Part shown: one piece after another, positions 1-8,491 of the stretch
How the letters are laid out: the number at the start of each line of letters is the position of its first letter
Numbering within the stretch: the first letter of the stretch is position 1
DNA from: Argonema galeatum A003/A1
Lineage (GTDB): Bacteria; Cyanobacteriota; Cyanobacteriia; Cyanobacteriales; Aerosakkonemataceae
DNA length: 64,000 nucleotides
Reading direction: 5' to 3'
NCBI RefSeq assembly: GCF_023333595.1
Contig: NZ_JAIQZM010000011.1
Coordinates: 130,590-194,589 of the forward strand
Made by a program: the position numbers and the translations under genes
The notes under the pieces: model-generated
Seen by the model: only the letters and a program-made list of their open reading frames with translations
Told to the model about the DNA's origin: nothing
Databases searched by the model: none

Positions 1-141
1 AAACAGTAGCGCATCCAGAATATTCGACTTTCCCGAACCGTTCGGCCCAGTGACCACAGTAAACCCCGACAGCACTGGAATCTGGACAGTGCCGCCAAAA
101 GACTTGAAGTGAGTGAGTTCCAGGCGCTTGATATGAAGCAT
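1..141 (-). CDS. smc: Chromosome segregation protein SMC, N-terminal fragment (cut by window edge)
   Basis: Reading the minus strand from the ATG at 141-139 gives 47 residues that start [17 protein letters not shown] and contain the Walker A motif GPNGSGKS (residues 32-39), followed by NILDALLF. This is the N-terminal ATPase head of SMC, which forms ring-shaped dimers that condense and segregate the chromosome. The remainder, with the coiled coil, hinge and C-terminal Walker B half, lies before the window. RecF- or SbcC-type ATPases share the Walker A, but the [13 protein letters not shown] lead-in is typical of SMC. The identification is inferred from only 47 residues. Confidence 0.8.
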   Translation of the reverse strand, partial: MLHIKRLELTHFKSFGGTVQIPVLSGFTVVTGPNGSGKSNILDALLF

Positions 142-461
142 AGGCGCTGGTCAACTAGGCATGGTGGTACAAGTGTATCAGCGATCGATCCTCAACAGGT
201 TAGTGCAAACCTCATACAGACGAGAAATCCTATTCTATTCTTCAGCGCTGGTACTTATCACCCTGCTACATTAGCAATTACAGCGCTTTGCAACTGAGTG
301 AAGTACAAATTGTAGGGGCGAAGCATTGCGGAATAAACGTTTCGGTCTTAAATTAACCCACATCCCGCAATGCTTCGCCCTGAACCTCATTCATCTGCAA
401 ACCGCTGTAATACTCCCCTGTCCCTGGCGTTTCAGTAATCTACACCGGGTTAGTTCCAAAT
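142..461. other. Intergenic region between smc and the first NACHT gene
   Basis: About 320 bases between divergent genes. It probably holds both promoters, but I see no convincing -10/-35 pair. A short plus-strand reading frame at 109-297 overlaps the smc start and does not resemble a protein. The only clear structure is the inverted repeat at 314-381. Confidence 0.5.
314..381. repeat. Inverted repeat, GAAGCATTGCGG family, copy 1
   Basis: The arms gggcgaagcattgcgg (316-331) and ccgcaatgcttcgccc (365-380) are perfect inverted complements of 16 bases separated by 33 bases. Related arms recur at 14747-14814 and 45558-45624, so this is a dispersed palindromic repeat rather than a gene-specific terminator. 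Confidence 0.8.
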
Positions 462-2675
462 ATGCCAACACCTGACCTCCCCCAACTATCGCTATGGCTA
501 CTGAATGGGTTACTTGCCATTATTGCGGGTCTTCTGATTAACGAATGGGGTAAACCAGGGATTTCATACCGGCGCAAGTGGTTAATCCTGGGACTGGGTG
601 CGGGGTGTGGCTTGATAGCAGCCATAGTAAACTGGGCAAGCGGCAGTACCTCAGCAGATTACCAAACCTATTTTCTAGTCTTGGGCTACGCCTACTCGCT
701 GCTAACAATACTCTTGCTCAGCTACAAGCAGAACACCGAAAATCCTTCCCCTCGAAATCAACTGCTTAAGGCTGTCCGGGATGAGGTGGCGCAACGGCTA
801 GAAGTTTCGCTGCACAATCAAAAAATGATTGACTTGGCTGCGAAAGAGCTACCTCATAATGTGGGGGGAGAACCGCTTCCCGCAGTCAATCCAGACAATC
901 GACAGCCGATTAACTGGATTGAACTGCCGCGCCAATGGGTGTCGCAATTCTTGCGAATGTCAACTGAACTGCCGCGCCGATGGGTGTCGCAATTCTTGGG
1001 AATGTCAACTTCGACAGTTGCTACAGCCGATAATGGGCAAAATGTCCATCCCGCAGACGAAAAAATTGAAAAAATTATTGATGTTTTTAAGCGAAAAGAC
1101 GGCAAATTACTGATTTTAGGAGAGCCTGGTGCTGGCAAAACCACGACGCTGCTCGATTTGGCGAAAGATTTGTGCGCTGAAGCAACAGAAAACGAGAATG
1201 AACCTATCCCCATTTTGCTTGACCTTTTTTCCTGGAAAGATAACAGCCAATCGCTGACTGAATGGTTGGTGGCGGAACTCAAAACTAAATATGGTGTCCG
1301 CGCCGATATTGCCCAAATCTTGCTGGATGAGCATCAGCTATTACCGTTTTTAGATGGTTTAGATGAACAGGAAGAAACGCGGCGAGTAAGTTGTCTTCGA
1401 CAAATTAATGAGTTTCTGGAAACAGACGCAAGGGCGCGGCATTTGGTAGTCTGCTCTCGGCTGAAAGAGTTTGAAAACTGTAAAAGTCCATTGCGGCTTA
1501 ATGGTGCGGTTTGTTTGCAACCGTTGGAAGAATCGCAAATGCAGAAGTATTTTAGTGCGGTAGGCGGTCTGAACTTGTTGCCTGGTATCAAGAAAGCCCC
1601 CGATTTGTTGGAGTTGGCAAAGTCACCCCTACTGCTCAACCTCATGGCGTTAGCATCCAGTTCTATCTCGATTCCAGATTGGCAAAAGTGCAATACTCCC
1701 GATGAGCGTCAGCGCTATTTGTTTGATAAGTATATTGAGCAAATGTTTACGCGCGAAATTAAACGGGAATTTGAACCTCACTACTCGCAAGGGCAGCAGC
1801 CAAACGAAGCAGATACTCGTAAATGGTTAGTTTGGTTGGCGAAACAATTAAAAGATAAAAATCAGACAGAGTTTTTGATTGAGAAAATGCAGCCGAATTG
1901 GTTGTATTCGGGTAATCAAAAGGGGATTTATCGCCTAATTTCTGGGCTAATTGTGGTGCTAATTGTGGCGCTAATTTGGGGGCTTACTCTGGGGCTAATT
2001 TTTGGGCTAATTTTTGATATTATTTTTGGAGCGAGCGCTCGAATAGAACCTGTTGAAACATTAAAATGGTCTTGGAAAAAAGCTTTAAATTTGCTAAAAA
2101 ATTGCCTGATAACAATAATTGTATTTATTGCTATATTAAGTTTAGTTTTTGTGCTAGATTTGAATAAATATGTTCTAGTTGGAACACTTATTTGGGGAAT
2201 ATTTTTCTGTATTCTTGTAATGCCAATTGTAGTAATAATTGGCGGTTTTATTAACAGGGATATTGAGATTTTAAATAGTAAACAGCCAAATCAAGGAATT
2301 TGGGAGTCAGCTTATAAAGCTGTACTCTTTACGGTGATAACTGGCTCATTTGTTGGAATTACTTTTAATCTAATATTGCAGAATGGTTTAATTACAATTA
2401 CTTCTCCATTAGAGCCAATGCAGCCACTAATTATAGAGCCAATAGAGCCAATAATTACTGGATTGATTATTGGACTATTATTTGCCATATTTTTTGCTGG
2501 CGGTGCTTGCATTCAACACTTCAGCCTGCGCCTCATTCTTTGGCAGCATGGCGATATTCCCTGGAACTATGCCAAATTCCTCAATTACTCATCAGAGCGA
2601 CTTTTTCTGCAACGAATTGGCGGACGTTATCGCTTCATCCACGACTTGCTGCGCGAGCATTTTGCCCAGATGTAA
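462..2675 (+). CDS. Membrane-anchored NACHT-domain STAND NTPase
   Basis: 737 residues. Three hydrophobic segments lie near the N-terminus (about 8-27, 40-58, 68-86). A NACHT NTPase domain follows: Walker A GEPGAGKTTT at about 220 and Walker B LLPFLDGLDE at about 294. The C-terminal third has about five further membrane segments (about 490-520, 541-566, 570-597, 620-640, 663-684) and ends GGRYRFIHDLLREHFAQM. NACHT proteins are signal-transducing ATPases that oligomerise on sensing a ligand; several bacterial ones act in phage defence, but that role here is inference. The C-terminal part matches the protein at 3860-6634, so the two are paralogs. Residues 154-183 contain a 15-residue tandem duplication. 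ATG at 462 is the first good start. Confidence 0.85.
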   Translation: MPTPDLPQLSLWLLNGLLAIIAGLLINEWGKPGISYRRKWLILGLGAGCGLIAAIVNWASGSTSADYQTYFLVLGYAYSLLTILLLSYKQNTENPSPRNQLLKAVRDEVAQRLEVSLHNQKMIDLAAKELPHNVGGEPLPAVNPDNRQPINWIELPRQWVSQFLRMSTELPRRWVSQFLGMSTSTVATADNGQNVHPADEKIEKIIDVFKRKDGKLLILGEPGAGKTTTLLDLAKDLCAEATENENEPIPILLDLFSWKDNSQSLTEWLVAELKTKYGVRADIAQILLDEHQLLPFLDGLDEQEETRRVSCLRQINEFLETDARARHLVVCSRLKEFENCKSPLRLNGAVCLQPLEESQMQKYFSAVGGLNLLPGIKKAPDLLELAKSPLLLNLMALASSSISIPDWQKCNTPDERQRYLFDKYIEQMFTREIKREFEPHYSQGQQPNEADTRKWLVWLAKQLKDKNQTEFLIEKMQPNWLYSGNQKGIYRLISGLIVVLIVALIWGLTLGLIFGLIFDIIFGASARIEPVETLKWSWKKALNLLKNCLITIIVFIAILSLVFVLDLNKYVLVGTLIWGIFFCILVMPIVVIIGGFINRDIEILNSKQPNQGIWESAYKAVLFTVITGSFVGITFNLILQNGLITITSPLEPMQPLIIEPIEPIITGLIIGLLFAIFFAGGACIQHFSLRLILWQHGDIPWNYAKFLNYSSERLFLQRIGGRYRFIHDLLREHFAQM
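921..1010 (+). repeat. In-frame 45 bp tandem duplication inside the NACHT gene
   Basis: Copies at 921-965 and 966-1010 differ at only two bases and each encode a 15-residue unit beginning ELPR and ending MST. They sit in the linker between the N-terminal membrane segments and the NACHT domain. The low divergence points to a recent duplication. Confidence 0.9.
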
Positions 2676-2685
2676 CTTTAATATT

Positions 2686-2742
2686 AGGTATGTAGTTGGG
2701 CTTTAGCCCTCTTTAAGAGGGCTAAAGCCCAACTACGTACCT
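2686..2742. repeat. 57 bp near-perfect palindrome (GGTAYGTWGTTG family, copy 1)
   Basis: The left arm runs from aggtatgtagttgggcttta to a centre at ctctttaagag, and the right arm ends gcccaactacgtacct. It could fold into a long hairpin just after the NACHT stop codon and act as a terminator. Related palindromes at 3609-3652, 52367-52423 and 63967-64000 show it is a dispersed element. Confidence 0.85.
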
Positions 2743-2820
2743 GAAGAAACTGATAAATACACATCGGTATGACAGGATTTCAAGTGCTAAAATAAAAGCT
2801 ATAGCATCGGAGAGTAAGCT

Positions 2821-3546
2821 ATGACACCAGAAAAAAGTGTAGCGACCAAAGTTCTTTCCCCACAAAAAATTAACAATACAGTCATTGAGATCCCACCCCT
2901 GGAAAATGGCGACAGACTAAGGCGCATTGAATTTGAACGGCGTTACGAGGCTATGCCGCATATTAAAAAAGCAGAATTAATTGAAGGAGTGGTATATATG
3001 GCATCCGCAGTAAGAGCTAAAAGACATGGCCAACCTCACGCTGCAATTATGGCTTGCTTAGGAGCTTACTGGATAGCTACCCCTGGCGTTAATTTACTAG
3101 ATAATGCCACAGTTCGTCTCGATGAAGATAACGAACCACAACCAGACGCACTTTTGCGAATAGATGTAGGTGGACAGTCTGTTATCAGCGATGATGACTA
3201 TGTGGAGGGCGCACCGGAATTGATTGTAGAAATAGCAGCTAGTACCGCATCTTACGATTTGCATGACAAATTAAAAGTTTACCGTCGCAACGGAGTACAG
3301 GAATATCTAGTGTGGCGAGTTTACAACAAACAACTCGATTGGTTTAAGTTGAGCGAAGGTGAATATATACATCTTGAACCCAATGCAGATGGCGTGATTT
3401 GCAGTCAAATTTTCCCCGGTTTGTGGTTGGCTATATCGGCTTTGCTAGAGGGAAATTTAGCTGAGGTGCTGTCTGTCTTGCAGAAGGGATTGGAAACAGA
3501 CGAACACCAAGAATTTGTGCAACGGTTATCAGCGTCAGAACAATAG
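2821..3546 (+). CDS. Uma2 family endonuclease (DUF820)
   Basis: 241 residues. The core matches the Uma2/DUF820 family of PD-(D/E)XK fold proteins: PDALLRID (about 117-124), ELIVEIAAS (about 137-145) and a KLKVYRRNGVQEYLVW segment, giving the D, E and K positions of the nuclease fold. These genes are massively expanded in cyanobacteria; their substrate is mostly unknown and a nuclease activity is inferred from fold. The gene lies between two paralogous NACHT-membrane genes, 145 bases after the first. An N-terminal extension of about 35 residues precedes the usual family start (RIEFERRYEAMP), which may reflect a longer variant or a later true start. Confidence 0.8.
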   Translation: MTPEKSVATKVLSPQKINNTVIEIPPLENGDRLRRIEFERRYEAMPHIKKAELIEGVVYMASAVRAKRHGQPHAAIMACLGAYWIATPGVNLLDNATVRLDEDNEPQPDALLRIDVGGQSVISDDDYVEGAPELIVEIAASTASYDLHDKLKVYRRNGVQEYLVWRVYNKQLDWFKLSEGEYIHLEPNADGVICSQIFPGLWLAISALLEGNLAEVLSVLQKGLETDEHQEFVQRLSASEQ

Positions 3547-3579
3547 GTTAAACTATCAAGAGAATGAAGGTGAAAAAAT

Positions 3580-3660
3580 ATGTCAATACCAGCCGAAACT
3601 AGAGTTTTAGGTACGTTGTTGCGCTTTAGCGCTAAAGCGCAACAACGTACCTCTGTTTAA
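3580..3660 (+). pseudogene. Possible remnant of an Uma2 gene start, disrupted by a palindrome
   Basis: An ATG at 3580 opens a 26-residue frame beginning MSIPAETRVL. This resembles the start of many Uma2 proteins (compare NANRVLLENISW in the gene at 31554). The frame then runs into the perfect palindrome at 3609-3652 and stops. It may be a decayed gene start into which the repeat inserted. The evidence is a ten-residue resemblance only. Confidence 0.3.
3609..3652. repeat. 44 bp perfect palindrome (GGTACGTTGTTGCGC family, copy 2)
   Basis: The left half aggtacgttgttgcgcttta plus gc is exactly complementary to the right half, with no loop. It belongs to the same family as 2686-2742, 52367-52423 and 63967-64000. 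Confidence 0.9.
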
Positions 3661-3723
3661 TGTGCCAATTGCGTAAGTTCTGTAGCTATGATTCTGATAG
3701 AGTAGAAGTTGGTACTTTGAAAT

Positions 3724-3853
3724 TATAGCAACCGCCAAGGCAGTTAGGACGTTCTTAATCCCTGAAACCGTTCGGACTTCGGCGCTCACAGCGAAGCCCT
3801 TGATTCTATACTCTTCTTCCCCTAGCCCCTAGCCCCTAGCCCCTAGCCCCTCG
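3724..3853. repeat. Composite intergenic repeat: TAGCAACCGCCAAGG element plus CCCCTAG heptamers
   Basis: A 45 bp unit starting tatagcaaccgccaagg and ending cctgaaac (3724-3768) recurs at 57689-57733 and, more diverged and inverted, near 45710-45776. It is followed here and at 57760-57795 by tandem ccctagc heptamers (about 3820-3850) that end a few bases before the next start codon. Such heptamer runs are known in cyanobacteria as STRR sequences. Confidence 0.75.
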
Positions 3854-3859
3854 CTATAA

Positions 3860-6634
3860 ATGACATCAGCGCTTCTGAACAACCGATACCGTATTATTCG
3901 GGCGCTAGGAAAAGGTGGATTTGGCGAAACCTTTCTGGCGGAAGACTCCCATATGCCTTCTCGTCGTCTCTGTGTGATTAAGCAGCTCAAACCCGTCGCT
4001 AACAAGCCGCAGGTTTACCAACTGGTTAAGGAGCGATTTCAGCGGGAAGCGGCCATTTTGGAGCAACTGGGGGAGGGACACGCCCAAATCCCTAAGTTGT
4101 ACGCCTATTTTGCCGAAGCTGGAGAATTTTATTTAGTTCAGGAGTGGATTGAAGGCGTTACCCTAAATCAAAAGGTAAAAGAGGATGGGGTGCTGAGCGA
4201 AAGCGCACTGAAGGAAATACTATTAAATATTTTACCAGTTCTCGATTATATTCACAACAGAGGTATCATCCATCGCGATATCAAACCTGCCAATATCATT
4301 CTGCGACAAAAGGATGGCAAACCAGTTTTAATTGATTTCGGTATTGCGAAAGAAACGATGTATGCTGGGGTGGATATTCTAGGAGAAGTTACTACCTCTA
4401 TTGTGATTGGTACAATGGGTTATATGCCCCCTGAGCAAGCGGCTGGCAAACCTGTCTACGCCACTGATATTTACAGTTTGGGGATGACTGCTATCTATCT
4501 GCTAACTGGGAAACGTCCCCAAGATTTAAAGGCTAACCTTAAAACAGGGGAAACTATTTTTAGTGGTAGCGATCGCAATATTAGTTCAAGTTTAGCAGCA
4601 GTTTTACAGCGGGCAGTGCGATCGCATCACAAAGAACGCTATTCCAATGCTAGAGAAATGCTCTTAGCTTTGCACCCTGTCGATCGGGTGTTACCGCAAT
4701 TACCAAAAACAATTACACCTTCTCCTATTGTACCATCATTTCAGGCAGAAACGAGTAACGCGACAGAGCCAGAAACACGAACATTTCTTAGCACTAACCA
4801 AAGTAACTCAGAAACGAAACCTCCCGAAAACAGACAAGATTATCGCAACCGCCAGATATTGCTCAACAAAGTCAAAAATTACTGGATTAAAGGAGTGCTG
4901 GAAAGTTCTTTACATGGCAAAGCGCTGATTGAACTTGGTTTGGAAAAACGCCTTGATGCGATCGCAAGTCCTTGGGGCATGGCCTGGGAAACGCCAGATA
5001 TCCCCAGACAAATTTTACCACCAAAAAGCAAAGTAATCAACCAATTCGACCAACTGGGCGAAGGACGATCGCTGCTAATTTTAGGCGAACCAGGTGGAGG
5101 CAAAACAACGACACTTTTGGAACTTGCTCGTGACTTAATTAATCGTGCCAATCGAGACATCAACCATCCCATACCTGTACTGTTTAACCTATCATCTTGG
5201 ACGATTGAAAAGCAAGGCTTAGCTAAGCGTGACAAAATAAGTTCATTGGCCAATTGGCTGGTGCAAGAACTCAATACAAAATATCAAGTTTCCAAGCAAA
5301 TCGGTCAAGCTTGGGTGAAAGATGAGCAATTATTGCTGATGTTGGATGGTTTAGATGAAGTAAGTAATGAGCGGCGCGATTTGTGCGTTCAAGCTATCAA
5401 CCAATTCATCCAGGAACACGGACAAACAGAAATAGTAGTTTGCAGCCGTATCAAAGATTACGAAGCACTTTCAACTCGCCTGCACTTTCAAGGTGCTGTC
5501 TTCATCCAACCCCTAAATTTAGATCAAATCCATCAATATTTAGCGGCTGCTGGCGAGGATTTGGCAGCAGTTAATACAGCATTGCAAACAGATATCACTT
5601 TGCAAGAATTAGCGCGATCGCCTCTGATTTTGAGTATCATTACCCTCGCTTACCGAGGAATGTCAATTACCGACTTACCCGGTATAAACTTGGCAGCACG
5701 CCGCCAACATTTGTTTGATAATTATATTAAAAGAATGTTCGATCGCCGCAGTCCTAATTCTGAATATTCACAAGAGCAATCGATGCGCTGGCTAACTTGG
5801 CTGGCAAAACGTATGTATCAAGACTCTCAAACGGTCTTTTTAATCGAGCGAATGCAGCCCAAATGGTTGAAAACAAAACTGCAACAACAGATATATTCTC
5901 TCGGACTTTTGATGATTTTTCTAATAGTGGGCGGACTGATCGGTCAGATGTTATTGCCGATTAAACGGGTAATTTTTTGGCTGATTTTGATTCCTGTGAT
6001 TTTAGCACCCATTTTAGAGGTTAATCGGATTAATCCGGTTGAAAGTCTCAAGTGGTCATGGAACAACGGCAGTAGGAATATAATTCGCGGGTTGATGCTT
6101 GGCTTACTTTTTGGCTTGATACTCAAACTACCTTACGAGCTGATCTTTAACCCGTTGCATTGGCAAATTTTTGCCCCTCACATGAGGAATTTTCTGTTTT
6201 ATTCATTGATTCGCGGCGTAGTGTTTGCCGCTATTATAGGCACAATTTTTGGGCTAGTTCGCGGGATGACTTCTCCCTCTATCCAAACGATCGCTGTTCC
6301 CAATCAAGGTATTTGGCAGTCTGTTAAGAATGCGATCGTCTTCGGCTTGATTGGATTTCTGATGCTGGGAATTGCAGCTAAGATATTGTACTGGCCAGTA
6401 TTTTTTTGGGGAACATTTGGATTATGTTTTGGAATGGTAGCAGGAGGAGGAGAAGCTTGTATTAAGCACTTCGTTCTGCGCCTTGTCCTCTACTTGAACG
6501 GGTATATACCTTGGAACTACGCTCGTTTCCTTGACTGGGGGACCGATCGCATTTTTTTGCAAAAAGTTGGCGGCGGTTACATCTTCGTCCATCGACTGCT
6601 GCTAGAGCATTTCGCCCAGATAGGTAATCCGTAA
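3860..6634 (+). CDS. Ser/Thr protein kinase fused to a NACHT NTPase and membrane domain
   Basis: 924 residues. A Hanks-type kinase fills about 8-275: glycine loop GKGGFGETF (17-25), Lys41 in CVIKQL, HRDIKPANI (from about 138) and the DFG Asp159. After a linker, a NACHT domain has Walker A GEPGGGKTTT (409-418) and Walker B LLLMLDGLDEV (from about 491). From about 675 a multi-pass membrane block follows, ending GGGYIFVHRLLLEHFAQ, closely matching the paralog at 462-2675. All catalytic kinase residues are present, so the enzyme should be active. The architecture suggests a sensor in which NACHT oligomerisation at the membrane controls phosphorylation (inference). The start codon lies directly after a CCCCTAG heptamer run and has no clear ribosome site. 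Confidence 0.9.
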   Translation: MTSALLNNRYRIIRALGKGGFGETFLAEDSHMPSRRLCVIKQLKPVANKPQVYQLVKERFQREAAILEQLGEGHAQIPKLYAYFAEAGEFYLVQEWIEGVTLNQKVKEDGVLSESALKEILLNILPVLDYIHNRGIIHRDIKPANIILRQKDGKPVLIDFGIAKETMYAGVDILGEVTTSIVIGTMGYMPPEQAAGKPVYATDIYSLGMTAIYLLTGKRPQDLKANLKTGETIFSGSDRNISSSLAAVLQRAVRSHHKERYSNAREMLLALHPVDRVLPQLPKTITPSPIVPSFQAETSNATEPETRTFLSTNQSNSETKPPENRQDYRNRQILLNKVKNYWIKGVLESSLHGKALIELGLEKRLDAIASPWGMAWETPDIPRQILPPKSKVINQFDQLGEGRSLLILGEPGGGKTTTLLELARDLINRANRDINHPIPVLFNLSSWTIEKQGLAKRDKISSLANWLVQELNTKYQVSKQIGQAWVKDEQLLLMLDGLDEVSNERRDLCVQAINQFIQEHGQTEIVVCSRIKDYEALSTRLHFQGAVFIQPLNLDQIHQYLAAAGEDLAAVNTALQTDITLQELARSPLILSIITLAYRGMSITDLPGINLAARRQHLFDNYIKRMFDRRSPNSEYSQEQSMRWLTWLAKRMYQDSQTVFLIERMQPKWLKTKLQQQIYSLGLLMIFLIVGGLIGQMLLPIKRVIFWLILIPVILAPILEVNRINPVESLKWSWNNGSRNIIRGLMLGLLFGLILKLPYELIFNPLHWQIFAPHMRNFLFYSLIRGVVFAAIIGTIFGLVRGMTSPSIQTIAVPNQGIWQSVKNAIVFGLIGFLMLGIAAKILYWPVFFWGTFGLCFGMVAGGGEACIKHFVLRLVLYLNGYIPWNYARFLDWGTDRIFLQKVGGGYIFVHRLLLEHFAQIGNP

Positions 6635-6698
6635 CGGTAACTGGGCATTTGTAAATTTAAAATTAAATTATATCTGCAATCTGTAATTTGAACTGATT

Positions 6699-8471
6699 TT
6701 AGCGTACCTCACGCGGCTGCAAGTTTAATATCTTGAATTTCCGATTTTGGAAAATCACAGGAAAACTAGAAGTCTTTTTCGCAGAAACAACCCAGTAGCG
6801 GATGGAATAATTTATTTGGATTTTACTCACATCTGCGTCGCTCAGATTGTTGTAAAAGCTGCTAAGTTTGACTCTGAAAGCTTCATTATCGAGTATTTCC
6901 TGGGATTTTGTGATGTCAAAACCCAGTAGGCGCATACGTTCTACCCAATCTTTAACGTAGGGTCTATACCAAAGCATTGCCGAACTATCTTTCCACGTCA
7001 CAAACACAGGGCGTTTTGACAGAGAGCGAAAATGTTCCAATTCTGGATCTACCAAAAAAACTGCATCCAGCGGAGTATTTTTACTAGCCCAATCTGCTAT
7101 TTGTCTCAGTTCTGTATAGGGTGACTCAATTAAGGCATCTTTAACATTTCTAGTATTTTGAAAGCGGCTTAAAAATGCTCCCGTACCCACTAAAAATACC
7201 CAACTTGTCAGTAATAACGCCAGACGACGCTCGTTTCCTCGTTCAAAAACATAATTCCATATTGGCTCCCATATCAGGGCAATTAGCCCTGCCAACATCA
7301 CGTACAAACCTATGTATTTTGGCGATAAAGCAGTTGTCAATACGCCCAGCAATACACCGGCAATTGAAGTTGCTTGTAATAAAGTTTTCCTAGTATGATT
7401 CTCTTCGATTTTGACAGCACATCCTGAGATAATCGCTATTCCAGCAAAGCAATACCACAAATCCGTTGCTCTTCCTGGGTGCATGACTAGCATGGGAGGA
7501 GATTTGGCAACATAAGCGGCTATAAAAGCGTAAACTAACCACAGCAGACAAACTCCAGTCCAGACAATCCCATGCCTAAATAGTTTTGACCATTTCTGCT
7601 TATTTTGATATAGGAAACCAACAAATAAAACAGCCAAAGTAAAGAATTGAAGATAGCTGATAAAACTCCAAGTTAGTGGATAAAGGTGATGAGGAAAACG
7701 CACCTGACTTGTCACGATCCATAAGTTGCTGTCTGTAGTCTTTTTGCCAAAAGCAGAGGCGGTTAAAATTATATTTGGGGAAGCTATGAGTAAGAATAAA
7801 CCGAAAGCATGAATCCATTTTTTCCACGCTCGACGGTAAAAAGGAGCGGTGAAGAAGATAGCACCAAAGTATGTCAAAGCATAGGTGGCGTACATACTGT
7901 TCAGGTTAAATGCGACTCCCATCCAAATAGCCCACAAAATTGGATTATTTTTGTAAAAAGCTGCGATCGCTAATAATAAAAATGGTATCGTTAATCCAGT
8001 TTGTTCAAAATAGTTCGTTAAAACGTCGCCATGACCCAGAATTGAATTTGGTGCTAAAGCAAATAGCGCCATTCCCGCAACAACAGCTAGTCGCGAGTTG
8101 GGCGCAAAAGCTTGCGCCAGATATCCGGCAGCATAGATAACTAAGAGTCTTTCCAGTAAAAATAAAACGATAAATAACGGTTCTAGCGGGAAAACCCGCA
8201 CTCCCAAGGCAACTACCCGCCAAAGCATGGAAGAGTAGTAAGGCAAAGTGGCAGCAAATGGATCGTTGGGATAAAGCGCAGGATTATTTAATAGATGAAC
8301 TAGCGGTATTTGGATTGATTGGTTGCCGTAATAAACGGCATATCCTGTCATAAGTAATGAAGCTAAAAATAAAATTATGGCATATATATGAATGGAAGGG
8401 TTTCCTTCTGCTAGCAACAGCCCTTTTAAGCTATTGTGGCTTTTTAAGGTGATATTTCTCTCGTCTTTCAT
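6699..8471 (-). CDS. Polytopic membrane protein of unknown function
   Basis: 590 residues, with about ten hydrophobic segments up to residue ~430 and a soluble C-terminal part of about 150 residues. An early loop carries LLNNPALYPNDPF, the kind of D-containing first periplasmic loop seen in GT-C glycosyltransferases, but I cannot assign an enzyme family from memory. The C-terminal soluble part (ADWASKNTPLDAVFLVDPE) resembles the ends of GT-C-like membrane proteins. The gene follows the GT87-type gene at 8492 by 20 bases on the same strand, so the two are probably co-transcribed and may act on the same lipid-linked sugar or envelope glycan. The start is ATG at 8471. Confidence 0.7.
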   Translation of the reverse strand: MKDERNITLKSHNSLKGLLLAEGNPSIHIYAIILFLASLLMTGYAVYYGNQSIQIPLVHLLNNPALYPNDPFAATLPYYSSMLWRVVALGVRVFPLEPLFIVLFLLERLLVIYAAGYLAQAFAPNSRLAVVAGMALFALAPNSILGHGDVLTNYFEQTGLTIPFLLLAIAAFYKNNPILWAIWMGVAFNLNSMYATYALTYFGAIFFTAPFYRRAWKKWIHAFGLFLLIASPNIILTASAFGKKTTDSNLWIVTSQVRFPHHLYPLTWSFISYLQFFTLAVLFVGFLYQNKQKWSKLFRHGIVWTGVCLLWLVYAFIAAYVAKSPPMLVMHPGRATDLWYCFAGIAIISGCAVKIEENHTRKTLLQATSIAGVLLGVLTTALSPKYIGLYVMLAGLIALIWEPIWNYVFERGNERRLALLLTSWVFLVGTGAFLSRFQNTRNVKDALIESPYTELRQIADWASKNTPLDAVFLVDPELEHFRSLSKRPVFVTWKDSSAMLWYRPYVKDWVERMRLLGFDITKSQEILDNEAFRVKLSSFYNNLSDADVSKIQINYSIRYWVVSAKKTSSFPVIFQNRKFKILNLQPREVR

Positions 8472-8491
8472 AATTGCTTTTCAATCCTTAT

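Noticed and set aside
109..297. 62-residue plus-strand frame at the window start
   Set aside because: It overlaps the smc start on the other strand, has no ribosome site and no protein-like pattern.
854..1282. 142-residue minus-strand frame inside the NACHT gene
   Set aside because: Shadow of a clear NACHT domain on the plus strand; includes the reverse of Walker A.
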